Below the pieces are notes generated by a model. The model saw only the letters and a list, made by a program, of their open reading frames with translations. It had not been told where the DNA came from and ran no database searches. Both the position numbers and the translations under genes were made by a program. From the NCBI GenBank assembly GCA_030430105.1, contig JAUIFW010000050.1, positions 1 to 7,852 of the forward strand: DNA of 7,852 nt, written 5' to 3'. Origin of the DNA: a bacterium. Lineage in GTDB: Bacteria; Patescibacteria; Gracilibacteria; 1-14-2-50-48-13. Positions 1 to 5,654 of this stretch are shown here, piece by piece (position 1 is the first letter of the stretch; each line of letters begins with the position of its first letter).

Positions 1-336
1 AAATAAACCTTCCATATGACTTTCTTCTAAGTCAGATAGTTTTCTTTCTAGTATGCTTTTACTAGGACGGACTATCAAGTAGAGCGGTACACCAATAAAA
101 GGGGTACCTAGTGCGGTAACAACAACGCAAAGAATTTGCAGTATGGAATTGTCGATGAACCTACTACTGTCTTTTGCAATCCATATGATGCAAGCGATCC
201 AGACAAAGCCGATGTAGACGAGGCTACCTAGCAGGAGGAACTGGAGCATGTCAGGGGAAAATAGTCCTGTGACTGCGGCGAGTTGTTCGTTCATGATGTT
301 TGTAAGATCGGGTGCATTCTTTATACCAAGAATCAT
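1..336 (-). CDS. Two-helix membrane protein, C-terminus cut off by the window edge
   Basis: The minus-strand frame is open from ATG at 336 to the left edge (112 residues seen, no stop). It begins MILGIKNAPDLTNIMNEQL and has two hydrophobic stretches, about residues 34-55 (FLLLGSLVYIGFVWIACIIWIA) and 66-90 (ILQILCVVVTALGTPFIGVPLY). These are followed by IVRPSKSILERKLSDLEES, an abrupt change to charged, probably cytoplasmic sequence. An in-frame TGA lies three codons upstream of TTG 339, so the start is ATG 336 or that TTG; a weak GGAAG lies just before. The pattern of two helices, 'PLYLIVRPS' and an acidic tail resembles small Patescibacteria proteins that often end in a zinc ribbon; the part that would show this is outside the window. 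It lies 61 bases after mutL on the same strand and may be cotranscribed. Function unknown. Confidence 0.75.
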   Translation of the reverse strand, partial: MILGIKNAPDLTNIMNEQLAAVTGLFSPDMLQFLLLGSLVYIGFVWIACIIWIAKDSSRFIDNSILQILCVVVTALGTPFIGVPLYLIVRPSKSILERKLSDLEESHMEGLF

Positions 337-397
337 CAAAGCTTCCAATCAGGTGTGCTTGCTCAGACTCTCTGCTGGCACTCCACTATTCTTTCTT

Positions 398-2266
398 TCA
401 TCGATCAAAGAATTTCTTGAGTTCTCCAAGGGATAATTCTACAGAGCTGGTGCGGCCGTGGGGGCAGGTATGCCGGTTTGGGCTTTGCTCATAATCTTCG
501 ATGAGCTGCTCCATTTCTCGCATACCTAGGATGTCGCCAAATTTTACACTGCTTCGGCAAGCTGTGTAGGCACGCAGTTTTTCCTTGTAGGTGGAAAGCT
601 CCGTGGAGTGGTTTTGACATCCTGTGCAGAGGCCGTCGAAGTCATGAATAACTCCTTCGAAGACTTGTAGTGGATCAACCTTTCCATGACTTAGTACGGC
701 TGGTACGGCAGCAAGAGCGAAGGTTCCATCTCCAATGTCTTGCAACTCAAAGCCAAGCTCAGTGAAGTCCCCCATGTGTTCCAAGACAAAACTTTGCTCC
801 ATAGGGCTGAGCTCTAGGGGAAGTGGGGTGAGGAGGGGCTGTGCGTATTCCTCTTTGCCTGCTTCACTTGCTTTCAGGCGCTCGTAGGTGATGCGCTCGT
901 GTGCGGCGTGCTGGTCCACGAGTAGGAGTCCTCCTTCTTTTTCTACAAGGATGTAGCAGCGCTGTACTTGTCCAAGTACCTTCCATCGAAAGGCTTCTGC
1001 TTCTACGTCGAGCATTTCTTTTGTGAAGGCTAGCGCTTGTGCCGTGGATACTGATTTGGATGCTGCGTAGGGTGAGGTGGCCCGGGAGCTTGGGTTGAAG
1101 GGGGTTGGTCGCGTCTGACGCGACGGATTTCGGTTTACGGTTTGGGGGTGGTGTAAGGGGAAGCTATCATTTGTAGTTTTTGGTGCTGTGTATTCTTGTT
1201 GTTGGTTCGCTGCTTTGCTCTGAGTTGAGCTGGCAAAATTTCTTTGAAGCCCTTCTTCGGTCGCTAGAAGTTCCGGTTTCATATTGTTTTGCTCAAAAGC
1301 CTGGGTAATGGCACCTTGCATGAGCTTGAAGATTCTTCCTGGATCTATAAATCGCACCTCGAGCTTTCTAGGGTGTACATTTACATCGACGAGCTCGGGT
1401 GGGATATGGAGGAATAAGACATAGTGGGGAGCGGCACCTCTGGGTACGAGCCTGCGGTAGCTCTCACTTATTGCCTTAGCAATGACAGGATTGCTTACAC
1501 TTCTATTGTTGATGAACAGATGCTGATGCTTCTTTTTTGTTCCTGCGCTTGAGGGAGTTGCAATCCATCCTTTGACGACGCATTCAGAAAAGTCAAAGGA
1601 GAGGGGGACGGTGCTTTGTAGAAAGTTTTCTCCTAGAATATTTTTGATTCTTTGTTCTGTGGGTTCGGGCGAGAGTGTTAGTATTCGCTTTTGATTATGT
1701 TCTAGTACAAACCCAATATGTGGATGAGCCAGAGCAATATCCATGATGTGCCGATGACAATGCTGCCACTCGGTAGCTGGAGTCTTCATGTATTTGCGAC
1801 GAACAGGCGTATTGAAGAAGAGGTCCTCTACGAGAATGCTGGTTCCATCGGGAAGTCCTGCGCTTTGACTGCTTTGCACTGTTTCACCTTCGCAGTAGAT
1901 CTCTGTCCCTGCTAGATCCTCCTCGCGCTTAGTCTTGATGGTCATTTTGCTGACGGAGGCGATACTCGCTAATGCTTCTCCTCGAAATCCAAAGGTATGG
2001 ATATGACCGAGGTCCTCTGCTGTGGAAATTTTGGAGGTGGCATAGCGAACAGGGGCGAGGGCTGCGTCCTCAGCACTCATGCCGCTTCCGTTGTCTCGAA
2101 TGAGGATGGAGGAAAGGCCACCTTCTTCAAGCTCGATATGAATATGATCGGCTCCGCTGTCGAGTGCGTTTTCAAGTACTTCTTTCACGATAGACATGGG
2201 GCGTTCCACTACTTCACCTGCCGCAATCTGATTTTGGACGAGGGGTGGGAGAAGGGAAATAGCCAT
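398..2266 (-). CDS. mutL: DNA mismatch repair protein MutL (endonuclease type)
   Basis: MutL couples mismatch recognition by MutS to strand removal. This 622-residue protein has the usual length. The GHKL ATPase lies at about 1-330: ENALDSGA at 32-39 with Glu29 and Asn33 at the same positions as in E. coli, DNGSGM at 58-63, GFRGEAL at 93-99, and VNVHPRKLEVRF at 295-306. A Gln/Ser/Pro-rich linker spans about 330-420. The C-terminal dimerisation and nuclease domain carries DQHAAHERITYE at 451-462, matching DQHA(X)2E(X)4E, plus ACRSSVK at 569-575 and CPHGR at 601-605. It should therefore nick DNA itself, as in MutH-free bacteria. Start: the frame stays open to ATG 2392, but those 42 codons run through AT-rich intergenic DNA and have no MutL similarity; MAISLLPPLVQNQIAAGEVV at 2266 aligns with the family N-terminus. 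It stops on TGA. Oddities: CPHGRT instead of CPHGRP, and an extra CTGC at 547-550. No Shine-Dalgarno sequence is visible. Confidence 0.96.
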   Translation of the reverse strand: MAISLLPPLVQNQIAAGEVVERPMSIVKEVLENALDSGADHIHIELEEGGLSSILIRDNGSGMSAEDAALAPVRYATSKISTAEDLGHIHTFGFRGEALASIASVSKMTIKTKREEDLAGTEIYCEGETVQSSQSAGLPDGTSILVEDLFFNTPVRRKYMKTPATEWQHCHRHIMDIALAHPHIGFVLEHNQKRILTLSPEPTEQRIKNILGENFLQSTVPLSFDFSECVVKGWIATPSSAGTKKKHQHLFINNRSVSNPVIAKAISESYRRLVPRGAAPHYVLFLHIPPELVDVNVHPRKLEVRFIDPGRIFKLMQGAITQAFEQNNMKPELLATEEGLQRNFASSTQSKAANQQQEYTAPKTTNDSFPLHHPQTVNRNPSRQTRPTPFNPSSRATSPYAASKSVSTAQALAFTKEMLDVEAEAFRWKVLGQVQRCYILVEKEGGLLLVDQHAAHERITYERLKASEAGKEEYAQPLLTPLPLELSPMEQSFVLEHMGDFTELGFELQDIGDGTFALAAVPAVLSHGKVDPLQVFEGVIHDFDGLCTGCQNHSTELSTYKEKLRAYTACRSSVKFGDILGMREMEQLIEDYEQSPNRHTCPHGRTSSVELSLGELKKFFDR

Positions 2267-2276
2267 GTGTATCGAA
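2267..2276 (-). promoter_or_regulatory. Decamer TTCGATACAC directly before the mutL ATG
   Basis: On the minus strand TTCGATACAC ends one base before the mutL ATG. The identical ten bases occur before the MBL-fold gene start, at 3929-3920. The role is unknown; it could be a translation-initiation or transcription-start element, or chance. Confidence 0.25.
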
Positions 2277-2371
2277 CGTAAGTAAACATGGATAGTGTAG
2301 CGATGTTGTTTGCGCTCGACAACGGGATTGGAGGGATTAGCGTTGGTGCTCTTTTTAAGAAGGACGGTGGG

Positions 2372-2436
2372 ATTATTAAATACTAATTTCAAAATTAATA
2401 ATTACTAATTAACAATCTTTTTATATACGGAGGAAG
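2372..2436 (-). promoter_or_regulatory. AT-rich gap, likely mutL promoter region
   Basis: The 175 bases between the hydrolase stop and the mutL ATG hold no gene. About 65 of them are almost pure A/T, in sharp contrast to both neighbours. On the minus strand it reads TATATAAAAAGATTGTTAAT followed by several TAAT/ATTA words, giving many possible -10 and -35 elements but no unambiguous pair. The octamer TACTAATT (plus strand) occurs twice, at 2381-2388 and 2403-2410, 22 bases apart, about two helical turns. No terminator hairpin with a T run is seen after the hydrolase. A promoter serving mutL is inferred from composition only. Confidence 0.35.
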
Positions 2437-2441
2437 CCTTC

Positions 2442-3314
2442 TTATTCCTGAAGCTCTTTCGCTTTGATAAATGCAGCGATTCTTTTTGCTAATATTTCTT
2501 CCACTCCAGCATATTTGTGATTGGCGCCCTCTATGAAGTCTAGGTCCACATGCTTGGCTGCGTCATAGATTTTTGGAATGCGATCCTTGTGCGCAAACAG
2601 GTCCTCTGAACCAAAGAGTGCAAGGGTGGGGTCTGGCAGATGCTCAAAGACGTCGAAGTCTCTTGATTGGTCCCAATAATGGAAGCAGTCGAAGGGGCTA
2701 TGTTCTTCAAAGTGATCTAGGAATGTCTGAGGGCTAACAGGCATGTGAAAAGCAAAGTTTTCAGGTAGGAGTGGAGTACCTTGCTTCTTTGCGCGTTTTG
2801 CTTCTTTAATTTTTTCTTCCCACTGCTCTTTTCCTCCGTACCAGAGGTGAGCTAGGCCAATGTCATCACAAGGTGAAACGAGTACTACGGCTTTTACCGT
2901 GCTTGGTCTCTCTTTTGATAGTGTGTAGGCGATTTTTTGGCAGCCGCTTGAATGTCCTTGGAGAAGGATTTCTGTGTATCCTAGTGATTCTGCAAAGGCT
3001 ATGGCGCCGAGGAGGTCGTGATGACTGCAAGTAAAGAGCTCGTGTGCATATCCAAGGAGCTCGTCTGTTCCTGACCCAATATGCTTGTAGGATTTGAGGA
3101 CTTCTGAGCCCCTGTTTGTGACGCTGAGGTAGTCGAAACCATGCTCTCCGTACATGCGAGCTAGTGGTTCGTGAAACGCCTGACTGTATGCTCTGGATGC
3201 CATGCCGTGGCTGTGGATGACTACGCGTGTTTTGCCGGTAAGTACACCAAAAGCATCAAGTTCGATGCCGTCAGTGCTCGTGAACTTGTGATAGCTTGTG
3301 AAAACAAGATGCAT
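2442..3314 (-). CDS. Alpha/beta hydrolase, probable serine esterase-like
   Basis: A 290-residue cytoplasmic protein with alpha/beta-hydrolase hallmarks. HSHG at 34-37 fits the oxyanion-hole loop after the first core strand (TRVVIHSHG). GHSSG at 120-124 is the nucleophile elbow with Ser122. FGSED at 234-238 offers the acid Asp238, and GANH at 263-266 offers His266, so the triad is Ser122/Asp238/His266. A cap region lies at about 155-215 and is rich in Lys, Glu, Trp and Phe. There is no signal peptide. The substrate cannot be told; the family includes esterases, lipases and acyl-peptide hydrolases. The ATG abuts the TAA of the MBL-fold gene with no gap (TAAATG), which suggests translational coupling in one operon. 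No Shine-Dalgarno sequence is seen. Confidence 0.88.
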   Translation of the reverse strand: MHLVFTSYHKFTSTDGIELDAFGVLTGKTRVVIHSHGMASRAYSQAFHEPLARMYGEHGFDYLSVTNRGSEVLKSYKHIGSGTDELLGYAHELFTCSHHDLLGAIAFAESLGYTEILLQGHSSGCQKIAYTLSKERPSTVKAVVLVSPCDDIGLAHLWYGGKEQWEEKIKEAKRAKKQGTPLLPENFAFHMPVSPQTFLDHFEEHSPFDCFHYWDQSRDFDVFEHLPDPTLALFGSEDLFAHKDRIPKIYDAAKHVDLDFIEGANHKYAGVEEILAKRIAAFIKAKELQE

Positions 3315-3917
3315 TTATGCAGACTTAGAGAGTAGAACCATGCTTGCTCCCTCTGGTGCGATACCTCCTGAGGAGTGCTTGTAGCTTCCTTCTGCCTCTG
3401 GGACAGTGAGTCCTAATTCTTTTGCTAGCTTTTCTACTTCTTCCTTTGATTCCCAGTAGGCTGGAATAACGATGGCAGGCTCGATGTCGTCGATCATAGT
3501 TTTAACATCTTTGATCTTTCGATCTTCTGTCTCATATACAGGAACAATCAAAATGTCTACATGCCCTAGCTTCTGTAGTTGCTTGGATGGAAGTGGGCTG
3601 CGTAGTTCTCCTGCATGACAGATGGTAACTTTATCTGAGGAGGTCATGCTTTGTACCGTGTGGATACAACCATCAATAACATCAGGAACTTCAACTCCTT
3701 CGAAAAGCAACCCTCCCACTTCGTATTCACCTGGCCAGTCTGCAATGTAACTTTCGTTCAATACGTCCTTATTGAAGTCATCGAGATAACTGTGGGTGAG
3801 CACAGACACGTCTGCTGCGCCTTTCTTGAGCTTCAGATCCTTGTAGGGATTGAAGAGGACGGTGAGCTTCTTATCTTTGATCTTGAATGCTCCCTTTGTT
3901 AGCCAAGTGATTTCCAT
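3315..3917 (-). CDS. MBL-fold protein with degenerate metal site
   Basis: A 200-residue protein whose layout matches UlaG-like metallo-beta-lactamase-fold hydrolases: MEITWLTKGAFKIKDKKLTV start, LFNPY in place of the usual DPF/Y, then VLTHSYLDD, DWPGEYEVGG at 60-69, ICHAGEL at 99-105, VDILIVPV at 120-127 and IVIPAYWE at 149-156. The ligand residues have largely gone. HxHxDH is H42-S-Y44-L-D46-D47 (two His lost), the Asp of 'GD' is Glu104, and the last His of 'PMH' is Tyr154. Metal-dependent hydrolysis is therefore unlikely. I recall similarly degenerate relatives with a conserved PGEYEV motif in Patescibacteria, so this may be a lineage family rather than a decaying gene. The frame is intact and ordinary in codon use. 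It lies 63 bases after the vanW stop and directly abuts the hydrolase. Confidence 0.82.
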   Translation of the reverse strand: MEITWLTKGAFKIKDKKLTVLFNPYKDLKLKKGAADVSVLTHSYLDDFNKDVLNESYIADWPGEYEVGGLLFEGVEVPDVIDGCIHTVQSMTSSDKVTICHAGELRSPLPSKQLQKLGHVDILIVPVYETEDRKIKDVKTMIDDIEPAIVIPAYWESKEEVEKLAKELGLTVPEAEGSYKHSSGGIAPEGASMVLLSKSA

Positions 3918-3919
3918 AG

Positions 3920-3929
3920 GTGTATCGAA
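3920..3929 (-). promoter_or_regulatory. Decamer TTCGATACAC before the MBL-fold gene start
   Basis: The second copy of the ten bases found before mutL. Here two bases (CT) separate it from the ATG at 3917. There is no inverted symmetry and no resemblance to a Shine-Dalgarno sequence. Confidence 0.25.
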
Positions 3930-3980
3930 AAATATGCACGGCCACTCTACCGCGCAGCTTTGAAAAAGGCAAGCTGACCC

Positions 3981-4562
3981 TTATCCCTCGGAGGAGCTTT
4001 CTGATGCAGAATCTTCTGGAGCGGCACTTGGCCCCTGTAGGACAATTCCTTTCTTTCCTGTGTAGGTAGTATCGATGGTTTCCTCTACCTGCTCTCCATC
4101 TGGATAGGTGATGGTACGTTTCCACCAGGCGCTAAATCCACCTTGTCCATACTCCTTTATCACACGCTGTCCTGGAGCTAGATAATCGACTGTCTCCACA
4201 AAGGGGTCAGGTTCTGCGGTGTAGCCATACACATTGGGCCCAGCCAATTGCACAGATCTTCCATCATGTGTCCCATAGAAATTCGCATGGAGTGTTCTTC
4301 CTTCCATGTACATGTGGATAATCACATCTCCTGGGGTGTCATTTACAAACTGCAGATCTACGATGCCTGGATAAATGGTCGCGTCAGATCCCCATGGTGT
4401 GTAGTAACTGACAGCATAGGAATGCGCTTTTCTTTCAGTGATCGGTAGTCCTCCATCAAGTGCAGCTCTATAAACTGTAGAGGATACTTGGCAAACGCCA
4501 CCTCCGTATTCTGGAATGGTCTTTGGCCCCTTGATTACGAGCTCTTTTTTGTATCCTGTACT
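3981..4562 (-). pseudogene. VanW-family protein, C-terminal part (after the frame break)
   Basis: This frame opens after a TGA at 4563-4565 and carries the conserved VanW core: GYKKELVIKG, YGGGVCQVSSTVYRAALDGG, LPITERKAHSYAVSYYTP, WGSDATIYPGIVDLQFVND. It then has a beta-rich region (VYGYTAEPDP, LAPGQRVIKEYGQGG, WWKRTITYPDGEQVEE) and a low-complexity tail, APEDSASESSSEG. The first usable start is GTG 4325, after the GGGVCQ core, so independent translation would miss the key motif. The part is best read as the rest of the upstream gene. Confidence 0.8.
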
Positions 4563-5254
4563 TCACCGAGCTGCGTGTTGAAGGAAAAGGTCTCTCCCTT
4601 TGGAATGGTGTATCCGTTGAACCTTGCGAGAGCCACGCCGATATTATGAATTCGGGATTCTGTGGAGCCTGAAAAGTCTGAAACTCCTTCGGCTACGATG
4701 TCGAGCCTTGTTTCTGACTCGCCATCGATGAGCAAGACCTCTGGCTCGAGTTGTTGCATGGGAATTTCTAGTATTTGCGCATTACCATGGTATGCCTCTA
4801 TGAGAAAAGCCTCTAGGCTGCTTAGAAGGTATGGCTCCTCTAGTGCGTATCCTTTTGCATTGTCGCCTTCTATGGTGAATAGATCATTTCCTGGAGTGAT
4901 GCGCACATCGGATGCGGGGTAGGTGAGACTCTGTTCTTCTTTAGTGGTCTGGACGCTTTGCGTGATCGTATCTGCAATGGAAAGCTTCAGGTATGTGATA
5001 CCCTCGGTGCTAGGTATAAACAGGTCATGTTCGAGGAATCCCTGCACTTCTTTTGCTTCTATGTACGCTTCGATATCTTCGCGTGTGAGTTCAAGCTGTA
5101 CTCCTGCAGGGTTTTGAAGGAGTAATGGGTTTTCTGAAACTTTCTCTAAAAACGCGTTCCATTCAGTAAGTGATCCACCCAAAATATGCTCTCCAGCAAG
5201 AGTGCTAGGGAGAAGTAATAGGGTGCTTACAAGAAGAAAGAGAATACGTTTCAC
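4535..5254 (-). CDS. VanW-family protein, N-terminal part (before the frame break)
   Basis: 239 residues from GTG 5254. Residues 1-20 (MKRILFLLVSTLLLLPSTLA) are a clear Sec signal peptide with likely cleavage after Ala20. Residues about 28-178 resemble the YoaR / putative peptidoglycan-binding domain often found before VanW, for instance VQLELTREDIEAYIE. The VanW domain begins at about 185: EGVSDFSGSTESRIHNIGVA at 189-208, then PKGETFSFNTQLGEV at 218-232. The last six residues, DTKKSS, belong to the broken region. This fragment lacks the conserved GGGxCQ core and would probably be non-functional alone. Confidence 0.8.
   Translation of the reverse strand: MKRILFLLVSTLLLLPSTLAGEHILGGSLTEWNAFLEKVSENPLLLQNPAGVQLELTREDIEAYIEAKEVQGFLEHDLFIPSTEGITYLKLSIADTITQSVQTTKEEQSLTYPASDVRITPGNDLFTIEGDNAKGYALEEPYLLSSLEAFLIEAYHGNAQILEIPMQQLEPEVLLIDGESETRLDIVAEGVSDFSGSTESRIHNIGVALARFNGYTIPKGETFSFNTQLGEVQDTKKSS
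4544..4550 (-). other. A_AAA_AAG heptamer at the vanW frame break
   Basis: On the minus strand the sequence is ACA AAA AAG AGC TCG TAA. The heptamer A AAA AAG is positioned in the X XXY YYZ phase needed for -1 slippage, as in dnaX, with a stop three codons on. After a -1 slip the ribosome would read GAG CTC GTA, which is the correct VanW frame. It could also be coincidence next to a G deletion at 4555-4556. Confidence 0.4.
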
Positions 5255-5502
5255 TATTTGCGTTTACCAAATACTAGAGCGCGCATGCCACGGAGTAATC
5301 CAGGCTTTTTTTTGGGTTCTTGCTTCGGAGGGGCTGGTTTGCTCTTGTCAAAAAGCTTCTTTGCAGAGCTAAGTGCTTGTTTCCTTTTTTCCTTTGGCGT
5401 GAGACTAACTCCCACCACAGAACCGATAGCACCACCGATAATTAAACCCTTTATTACTTTGTCTACTTTCTTTGTACGTTTCTTTATACGTCGTAGAGCC
5501 AT
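5254..5502 (-). CDS. YtxH-like small membrane protein
   Basis: 82 residues: a very basic N-terminus (MALRRIKKRTKKVDKVIKG), one hydrophobic Gly-rich helix at about 19-35 (GLIIGGAIGSVVGVSLTPK), and a Lys/Pro-rich tail (KPAPPKQEPKKKPG, ending FGKRK). The 'GxxIGxxxGxxLTPK' layout matches YtxH-type proteins, where a small-residue helix is followed by 'APKSGKE'-like sequence. The positive N-terminus suggests it faces the cytoplasm. No enzymatic motif is present and the role is unknown. It is the first gene of the minus-strand cluster and its TAG overlaps the vanW GTG by one base. ATG 5502 is the only sensible start; a good promoter lies about 25 bases upstream, leaving a short leader with no Shine-Dalgarno sequence. 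Confidence 0.8.
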   Translation of the reverse strand: MALRRIKKRTKKVDKVIKGLIIGGAIGSVVGVSLTPKEKRKQALSSAKKLFDKSKPAPPKQEPKKKPGLLRGMRALVFGKRK

Positions 5503-5526
5503 GTACGTGTGTTAAAAACCGCCATA

Positions 5527-5554
5527 AGTATAGGAAAAATGAGCATTTTTGCAA
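5527..5554 (-). promoter_or_regulatory. Sigma70-type promoter of the minus-strand cluster
   Basis: On the minus strand: -35 TTGCAA (5554-5549), a 16-base spacer, and -10 TATACT (5532-5527). The -35 matches consensus at 4 of 6 positions and the -10 at 5 of 6. Transcription would start near 5520, about 18 bases before the YtxH-like ATG. It should drive the YtxH-like and vanW genes and perhaps those beyond. Confidence 0.6.
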
Positions 5555-5625
5555 GGTTTATCCTGGGATTTTCGCTGGAGATACTTCTACTTCTATACCT
5601 TGCAGGAGAGGGCTACTTTTCGTAG
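5539..5625 (+). CDS. Possible 28-residue membrane peptide ahead of the PBP gene
   Basis: ATG 5539 to TAG 5623-5625 encodes MSIFARFILGFSLEILLLLY followed by LAGEGYFS. This could be a single membrane-spanning helix. AGGA lies close before the ATG, but the spacing is short. It ends 29 bases before the PBP start, which would suit a leader or small partner peptide. Against it: it overlaps the opposite-strand promoter, and I see no good plus-strand promoter before it. A hydrophobic 28-codon frame can arise by chance. Confidence 0.2.
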   Translation: MSIFARFILGFSLEILLLLYLAGEGYFS

Positions 5626-5654
5626 ACTGTACGGGATTATTTTTCCCCCGAGCT

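Larger units (their letters stand above)
3981..5254 (-). pseudogene. VanW-family secreted protein, interrupted by a one-base frameshift
   Basis: Taken together the two frames encode one VanW/YoaR-type protein of about 424 residues: signal peptide, YoaR-like N-terminal domain, VanW domain, and a C-terminal region ending in an acidic Ser-rich tail. VanW proteins are cell-envelope proteins seen in vancomycin-resistance clusters and many other genomes; their biochemical role is not established. The break lies at 4555-4556. The first frame reads GETFSFNTQLGEVQ and then stops at 4535; the next frame reads GYKKELVIKG and on through GGGVCQVSSTVYRAAL. Adding one G at CAG^G restores EVQ-GYKKELV, which is exactly the family pattern. 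Everything else is intact, so this is a very recent mutation, a sequencing or assembly error, or much less likely programmed frameshifting. It starts on GTG overlapping the upstream TAG by one base (TAGTG), so the two genes are coupled. Presence of a vanW gene here does not by itself imply vancomycin resistance. Confidence 0.85.

Noticed and set aside
2267..2392. N-terminal extension of mutL to ATG 2392 (42 more residues)
   Set aside because: The extension runs through the AT-rich gap, has no MutL similarity, and the family N-terminus starts precisely at ATG 2266.
3955..3976. Inverted repeat CAGCTT-10-AAGCTG after the vanW stop
   Set aside because: The stem is only six base pairs with a ten-base loop, and no T run follows on the minus strand, so it is not supported as a terminator.
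5604..5611. AGGAGAGG, a Shine-Dalgarno-like string in the intergenic region
   Set aside because: No ATG, GTG or TTG follows at a suitable distance, and it lies more than 40 bases before the PBP ATG.
5613..5625. CTAC-TTTTC-GTAG mini hairpin upstream of the PBP gene
   Set aside because: A four-base-pair stem is too short to be meaningful.
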